This document shows, piece by piece, positions 58,468 to 64,000 of a DNA stretch of 64,000 nt (positions within the stretch are counted from its first letter, which is position 1; every line of letters starts with the position of its first letter). This stretch comes from Corticium candelabrum (Eukaryota > Porifera > Homoscleromorpha > Homosclerophorida > Plakinidae), in NCBI RefSeq assembly GCF_963422355.1, contig NC_085106.1:2978068-3042067 (forward strand), read 5' to 3'. The translations under genes and the position numbers were made by a program. Under the pieces are notes generated by a model. It did not search any database, had not been told where the DNA came from, and saw only the letters and a list, made by a program, of their open reading frames with translations.

Positions 58468-60229
58468 TTGACAAACAGACAGACACACACACAGACTGAC
58501 AGACAGACTTCATTCCTTGTTCTTCTCATCTTCATTTTTCTTTTCTTTTTCTATTCGTTTCCCCTTTTTTTCTCTTTCTTTTTTACCCTTTTATAGTTTT
58601 GTAACTCTTTCTTTTTTAAAATGAGAAACAGGTGGGTGCAGGCAGGCAGGCAGGTGGATGAAACCTGTAATGTGACTCAGTCACTGTCCTGATGGGTAAT
58701 TGGGGTGAATCAGGACGCACATGGACAGACATGATCGTAAGTAGTTACTGAAACGTGAAACACTAGGTATAGTAACACCTCGTGGTATGTATGTACGTAC
58801 GACTGACCTGCTAGGCAGCGGTATGACACGTGACCAATAAATGTCCCATATGAATATGGTAGACGTGAATCAAGCTGCATAGCTATGGAACGCGGAGGGT
58901 TTGTGTTGTAGTGATTCAACAGTTCTCATTGTTTGTAATTTTTGTTGCCTTGTTTGGTAGGTATTGATCCGGATCGTACCACAATGAAGGAGGTGTATGA
59001 CAAGTTTGGGCTGGATGGCAACACTGCTGATTTCACCGGGCATGCTTTTGCATTGCAATTTGACGACAGGTACCTAGTCAATTGTGTGGCTTTGAGAAAT
59101 TGACCAACTGCAGCTACTGTATCTAATCTTAGCTACATGAGTAAACCATGTAAAGATACTCTGATGCGTATCAAGCTCTACTGGTGTGTATTTGTATTTG
59201 TTTGTTTGTGATGCTGGTGTGTATGTGGTTTGGCTTTGATAGCGAATCACTGACACGTTATGGGAAGAGTCCGTATTTGTACCCTTTGTATGGTCTCGGT
59301 GAATTGCCGCAGGGATTTGCAAGACTGAGTGCTATTTATGGAGGAACCTACATGCTGGACAAGCCAATAGAGCAGTTGAGCTACGATGAAAATGGTATTG
59401 TTTGCGGAGTTACATCAGAAGGAGAGGTAGATGAAATGATAGTGTAGTAGTATGTTTTTGTTTCTGTCTGTCTGGCTGGCTGGCTGTCTGTCTGTCTGTA
59501 TATTTTCTAACATATCAAACTATCATACATTGCTGCTAAATCACAAAATTTACGAGTCCACAACTACTAAGTAATCTAAAAACCATACGATCTAAAGCTA
59601 AGATAAAACACAACCATTAAAGAAATCTAACTTAACTTAAACTAAAAACTAAAGTCCTGTAGTCAATGACGGAAAAACTGGTTGCTGAATGGTTCAGAAC
59701 TCACATCTTTAGCCTCGAGCAATGATAGTTTTCTTATATTAACCTTTCAAGTTTGCATTACCTTTCTGCAGTTGTATCGAAAGTCTCTTCCTCCAAAAAT
59801 CCATGAACTCGCCAATGTTAGGTCTGCCAACTTCATCTACTGATCGTTTGCCAAGATGGTGAAGAAAATTTCTAGCTTCATCTCACTAAAATGCTCCATC
59901 TGTCTGTCTGTCAAAGAACATTTATTGAAAACATCAACGCTAATACAGAAAAGGCTACATATAACATTAAGAGTTCAAGATAAACGACCTTAGTGGTTGT
60001 CTGTCTGTCTGTCTGTCATATATGTCTGTTTGTCTGTCTCTGTCTGTCTGTCGTATATGTCTGTTTGTCTGTCTGTCGGTCATATGTCTGTTTGTTTGTC
60101 TGTCTGTGTGTCTGTCTGTCTGTCTGGCTGTCTGTCTGTCATGTCTGTCTTTCTTTATTTTCAACATCAATACTACCATACAGTGAATATCAGTAAAGGC
60201 ACCAGAGCTAAATGGTGAGTCTACATGTA

Positions 60230-60268
<39 letters not shown>

Positions 60269-62311
60269 TCAACATTTTGTCCATTGACTGTTATTATTTT
60301 GGATAAAGTTAGCGCTTGTTATCGGTAGAGTAAGCGTTCAAATATACAATCTGTCTGTGAGTCTGTCTGTCTGTCTGTCTGTCTGTCTCCTCTTTCTCTG
60401 TTTGTGTGTGGATGCATGGGTGGGTGGACACAACCAAATGCTTATGATAATAATAATTATTATTATTATAGACTGCTCGAACTAAGTGTGTGATTGCTGA
60501 TCCAACATACTTTTCTGACAAAGTGAAGAAAGTCGGGCAAGTCGTACGTTGCATTTGTGTCATGTCTCATCCAATCCCAAACACCAAAGATTCAGTTTCG
60601 TGCCAACTCATCATTCCACAGAATCAAGTTGGCCGAAAGCATGGTACAGTAAGCTTGGCCAGTCACACCTATTTGGGATATTACATTTCTTGTGTTAGAC
60701 ATCTATGTGTGTATGGTGTCATCTGCTCACAATGTCTGTCCGAAAGGTAAGTACATTGCCATGGTCAGCACTACAGTTGAGACAGCCAATCCTGAAGCCG
60801 AACTGAAACCGGGCATCGACATGCTTGGCCCTATAGAAGAAAAGTAAGCCAACTTGTTAATGTTTGAATGAATCAAGATTGCATAGTTTTGTTTGATAAG
60901 GTTTGTTACCGTGTCCGATCTGTTTGAACCACTTGACGATGGTTCTAAGAGCAAGGTATGTTGTGTGTATTGTTTTATGCTAGCTATGTATTTATGATAA
61001 TTATTTGATATTAATTTTAAAATCTTGATTGGTTGTTTTTTACACCAGAGGCAGCTACATAGCCTAACATAAGAGTGATTATAATTTTAGTCTTTTAGTT
61101 GTGAGCCTTAAGAAACAGGACTTTGTAAAAGTCACGTGACTTGCGGACTCATAAGGCTTGGTCTGCATGGCTATGTGTATATCTGTAAATGTGGATGTGT
61201 GTGTGTAACTATGTCACATAGGGATATGCCATGCCTTAACCCCCCTCCCCCCGTGCAGTCCAGTCAAGAAGCAATGGTTGCGTTTGGTTTTATGTGGCAA
61301 CCAGACAATGGACCAGTCACCAATTATTACCATCATCGTTCATAAGAGTTTTTTTTACCAAAATAGTCTAATTCACGTTTGCAATTATCTGGTCTTGTCG
61401 GAAATAAATTACAGGATTTACCTGTCTGCAACTGTTAATGCAAAATCAATTGCTTTCCTGGCTTACTTCGCTTAGGCCCCTATTTGTTGCATGTCTGCTT
61501 CTCATTACCCAAGCTCTCTCAAACTGATGCAGGCACTCGGGCCATCACCATTATCCATTGTGTATGTACATGTGACACCGAAAGTCGGCAGGCACAGCAT
61601 CAGTACAGTAGCACTTAACTAGACTTAGAGGTCTAATTTGGGGATCCACATCGATAGTTCTCCACAGCAACAAATCTTTCTTGTTGATTTACAATATGCC
61701 ATGTAGTTGAGGAGAGCAGACATCCCACAAAAAGCATCGGACATGGAAGAAGTCAAGATGTAATTGCGTAATAGTGAAAGCATTGTGGCTTGTTGTTTGG
61801 ATGTGGGTGAGTGATGAGAAACTGACATGCAACAAATAGGGGTTTTATACGAGAACCAAACATTGCATAACCAGGAGCAACATGAATGTTTGTATCTGAT
61901 GACGCTCCCTATTTTGATGATTACAGACTGTTTAGCAGTGTTACTGACTTTGTGGTCATGTGAAACTACAGTCGCTTTGTATGATTTTACAAGAAGCAAA
62001 ATGGCGTCTAAATTTGTAATACTTCATGACAATTCTATCATTTTCAGAAGGCTAATAGCTGTGCAGGTGAGACTGTAAATACAGCTTTGATTACTACATA
62101 GTATTTATGACATGCATATTGTTGTTATTCTTGCTGTATCAGTCACACTCGTGTTTTGTGGTGATAGGTCTTTGTGACAAAGTCTTATGATGCTAGTACA
62201 CATTTCCAGTCAGCCTGTGACGACATCGTGGACATGTACAAGCGAATCACGGGCGAGGAGTTTGATTTCTCGAAGGTGCAAGAAGACTTGGAGAGTGTAG
62301 AAAACCAGTGA
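57609..62311 (+). CDS. GDI2-like: Rab GDP-dissociation inhibitor
   Basis: Eleven exons: 57609-57653, 57820-58024, 58076-58210, 58272-58361, 58961-59069, 59133-59183, 59243-59426, 60472-60643, 60699-60843, 60901-60955 and 62168-62311; 1335 bp, 444 residues, the usual length. Conserved regions: [20 protein letters not shown] (SCR1), [20 protein letters not shown] (Rab-binding platform), [107 protein letters not shown] and [23 protein letters not shown] extracts prenylated GDP-bound Rabs from membranes and keeps them soluble in the cytosol, recycling them to donor membranes. Intron 10 (1.2 kb) carries a small inverted-repeat element. Confidence 0.97.
58436..58503. repeat. (ACAG)n-rich tetranucleotide tract
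   Basis: GACA/ACAG repeats with interruptions in intron 4 of Rab GDI. Confidence 0.85.
59460..60400. repeat. Series of (GTCT)n tracts
   Basis: GTCT/TCTG tetranucleotide runs at about 59463-59500, 59994-60148, 60230-60267 and 60360-60390 in intron 7 of Rab GDI. They are separated by unique AT-rich sequence. The same tetranucleotide appears at 58.4 and 63.4 kb. Confidence 0.85.
61477..61843. mobile_element. Inverted-repeat element of about 367 bp (MITE-like)
   Basis: CCCCTATTTGTTGCATGTCT at 61477-61496 and its continuation to CTCATTACCCA are matched by the inverted TGGGTGAGTGATGAGAAACT to GCAACAAATAGGGG at 61804-61842. The arms are about 37 bp with a few mismatches. No long frame lies inside. 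It sits in intron 10 of Rab GDI. The target duplication is not clear. Confidence 0.65.
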
Positions 62312-62475
62312 ATGTGACCAGTGGAGTTGTTCTTGTCAAATTTGTTTTCGCTTGCTGTTTGTGACACGTAGTGCATGGAAAGTCGTTTGTACTTGTTATA
62401 AAATAGATTGAATTTGTATTGGTGATCACGTGATTATCGCGGAACCTGTTGTCTCGTTGTCGTGGTAACAGCAAG
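62312..62475. promoter_or_regulatory. Compact spacer with TCACGTGA before the last gene
   Basis: Only 164 bp lie between the Rab GDI stop and the next ATG. TCACGTGA lies at 62426-62433, 43 bp upstream of that ATG, and another copy is at 62612-62619, just after the donor of exon 1. Confidence 0.4.
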
Positions 62476-63039
62476 ATGCCGGTCGAACGTATTCCCATCA
62501 CGCATAGCTTCGGAATTATTTCTAGTGCTTATCAGGAGGCAATGTTTATGACTAAATCCCTTCAAGAACAAACTTTGGAAGAATCAAAGAGGAGCACTAC
62601 TCCACGGTAGGTCACGTGAACAGAAGTTTTAGATAAACGAATTGGATGTCGATTTTCTAGGTCTTTCGTTACTGCAGAACAATTTGTTGAAGAGGTCTGT
62701 GCTATTCTTTGTGTTATCAACGCGATTTTCAGTCGTTTGTGATTAATTTCTAGTTTCTCGGGGATAGTGGAGAGCATTGTGAGAGTGAGATGCTTGAAAA
62801 AGCACGAGTCTTGTTTTGCCGTACTGCTGTGAGTATGCTGATTATGCTGAACTGTCTTACTGCTGCTTATGAGAGCAGACTTTTGCATCAATTTAAGATT
62901 TAATAATTAATTATTATGGCGCACGCGCAGTTGATTAATTTCTTGGCATTTTATGTATGGCGATCATGAGGAGGAATCTGGTGATCACAATGTTAAGTAA
63001 TAAATTAAATTGTTAGTAGAGCACACAAACAGTATCGTG

Positions 63040-63128
<89 letters not shown>

Positions 63129-64000
63129 TCGTGTATTCTTAGTTTACGTTGTTGTAGAGGAGGGCAGGTATCAGTCTGAGTGGCTGTCAGAATGGAAGCT
63201 TGGAAATATCTCGGGCATGGCGGGACCTTATTCTCTTGTCACAATGTCATGGTGAAATTCAGACTGGTGAGCTTCTTTGGGTCTTATTGGTTGATCTAAA
63301 ATTTTGTATTCTTCTTTGTGTGTAGAGGCTCTTCAGTTGCTTCTAGTTTGTCTCGATCGGTCACCATTAGATGTTGATTTAATTCTCAGGTTTTTCATTT
63401 TGGTTACTGATTTTGTTGTTCTGTGTTTTTTTGGTATGGCATTTGAAAATGGACAGACAGTGAGACAGGCACTGAGACAGACAGACAGACAGACAGTCAG
63501 ACAGACGGATGGATGAAGGGATGGACATACATACATACATACGTACGCTGCCCCAATAGTCACTCCATCATGTCACCAGGTACGTCCCTCTCGCTGTACT
63601 TCACACTTCACACTTGCTGGACAGAACTGACACTCTGGAGAGAGAGGCAATTGTATGTTAGTTCCTTGCCCAAGGAAATTTATGTATGTGGCCCTCTCGC
63701 ACTCAAACTCTGACCCAAAGGTCCCGGATGTTGCCAATCTCCAACTGCACACTCTAACCAATTGAGCCACATACATACATACATACATACATACATACAT
63801 ACATACATACATACATACATACATTTTTTGTACATACGTACATACAAGAGTCCCTAAGGCCCAGGTTCGATACTGCAATGACTAAACTTGCTATCCTCTA
63901 AACTTTCAACAGTCACTCTATCATGTCACTAGGTACGTCATACTTGCTGTACTTCATACTTCATACTTCATACTTGCTGGACAGAACTGACACTCTGGAG
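62476..64000 (+). CDS. Unrecognised protein, 5' part (partial at window edge)
   Basis: Five consecutive phase-compatible exons: 62476-62606, 62661-62694, 62754-62828, 63158-63266 and 63326-63389; the gene should continue past the last donor, probably beyond the window. The 137 residues start MPVERIPITHSFGIISSAYQ and go through EQFVEEFLGDSGEHC and ISRAWRDLILLSQCHGEIQT to ALQLLLVCLDRSPLDVDLIL. The sequence looks alpha-helical, like the start of a repeat or solenoid protein. There is no signal peptide or membrane segment. I do not recognise the family. Confidence 0.55.
63043..63126. repeat. (GT)n microsatellite
   Basis: About 84 bp of GT in intron 3 of the last gene. Confidence 0.95.
63555..63775 (-). 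mobile_element. tRNA-derived SINE, minus strand, same family as the 25.3-kb copy
   Basis: On the minus strand a tRNA-like head starts near 63770 with the A box TGGCTCAATTGG and a B-box-like GGTCAGAGTTTGAGTGC. The body AAATTTCCTTGGGCAAGGAA and ACAATTGCCT matches the SINE at 25.3 kb. The 3' part (TCCAGAGTGTCAGTTCTGTC) runs to about 63558. Confidence 0.7.
63768..63824. repeat. (CATA)n microsatellite
   Basis: About 14 copies of CATA immediately beyond the head of the SINE. Confidence 0.95.
63860..64000 (-). mobile_element. Second copy of the SINE 3' part (partial at window edge)
   Basis: From about 63910 the sequence AGTCACTCTATCATGTCACT to ACAGAACTGACACTCTGGAG repeats 63559-63639 in the same orientation with few differences. 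An internal ACTTCATACTTCATACTTCA expansion distinguishes it. A pol III B-box-like CAGGTTCGATACTGC lies just to the left. Confidence 0.65.

Noticed and set aside
58436-60400. CRISPR array suggested by regularly repeated GTCT/ACAG tracts
   Set aside because: The repeats are simple tetranucleotides without equal unique spacers, and the host is eukaryotic.

Overview
This window is eukaryotic and animal-type. Every long gene is split by short GT-AG introns, and the gene content is metazoan: a DH-PH-FYVE-PH RhoGEF of the FGD/frabin type, SEC13, Rab GDI, an ARIP4/RAD54L2-type SNF2 ATPase, an animal heme peroxidase and a Ras-like GTPase. The gene density, long (CA)n/(GT)n arrays, tRNA-derived SINEs and a LOG-type Rossmann protein fit a non-bilaterian animal. 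A sponge is my best guess, but this is inference; nothing in the window fixes the taxon.

Layout. 1-301 (minus): 5' part of a small single-pass membrane protein, divergent from a seven-exon LOG/lysine-decarboxylase-like gene (464-3978). 4474-6874: Ras-like GTPase whose first intron holds LINE debris. 5.7-9.6 kb: three LINE fragments on the minus strand plus CA arrays. 10011-19942: FGD-like RhoGEF of about 1694 residues. 21418-28287 and 29337-32296: two tandem paralogous secreted, probably GPI-anchored proteins (598 and 594 residues). 32.3-35.2 kb: no confident gene. 35236-39981 (minus): ARIP4-like SNF2 ATPase, divergent from an intronless 3-beta-HSD-type gene (40114-41229). 41673-48869: SEC13, with a decayed LINE and a TIR element in one intron. 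50129-57023: a CRTAC1-like FG-GAP propeller and ASPIC domain joined in frame to a heme peroxidase. 57609-62311: Rab GDI. 62476 to the right edge: start of an unrecognised gene.

Exon models were built by hand from splice signals, homology and phase. For the RhoGEF (after removing one apparent extra base), both tandem paralogues, the SNF2 ATPase, SEC13, the propeller-peroxidase and Rab GDI, the exon lengths sum to a multiple of three with compatible phases at every junction. This is the main internal support for these models.

The genes are mostly unrelated housekeeping and signalling functions (vesicle traffic: SEC13, Rab GDI; small-GTPase signalling: FGD, Ras-like; chromatin: ARIP4; steroid/lipid redox: 3-beta-HSD). 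The least familiar parts are the tandem modular pair at 21-32 kb, whose three-exon unit has been duplicated inside each gene and then as a whole gene, and the propeller-peroxidase fusion at 50-57 kb.
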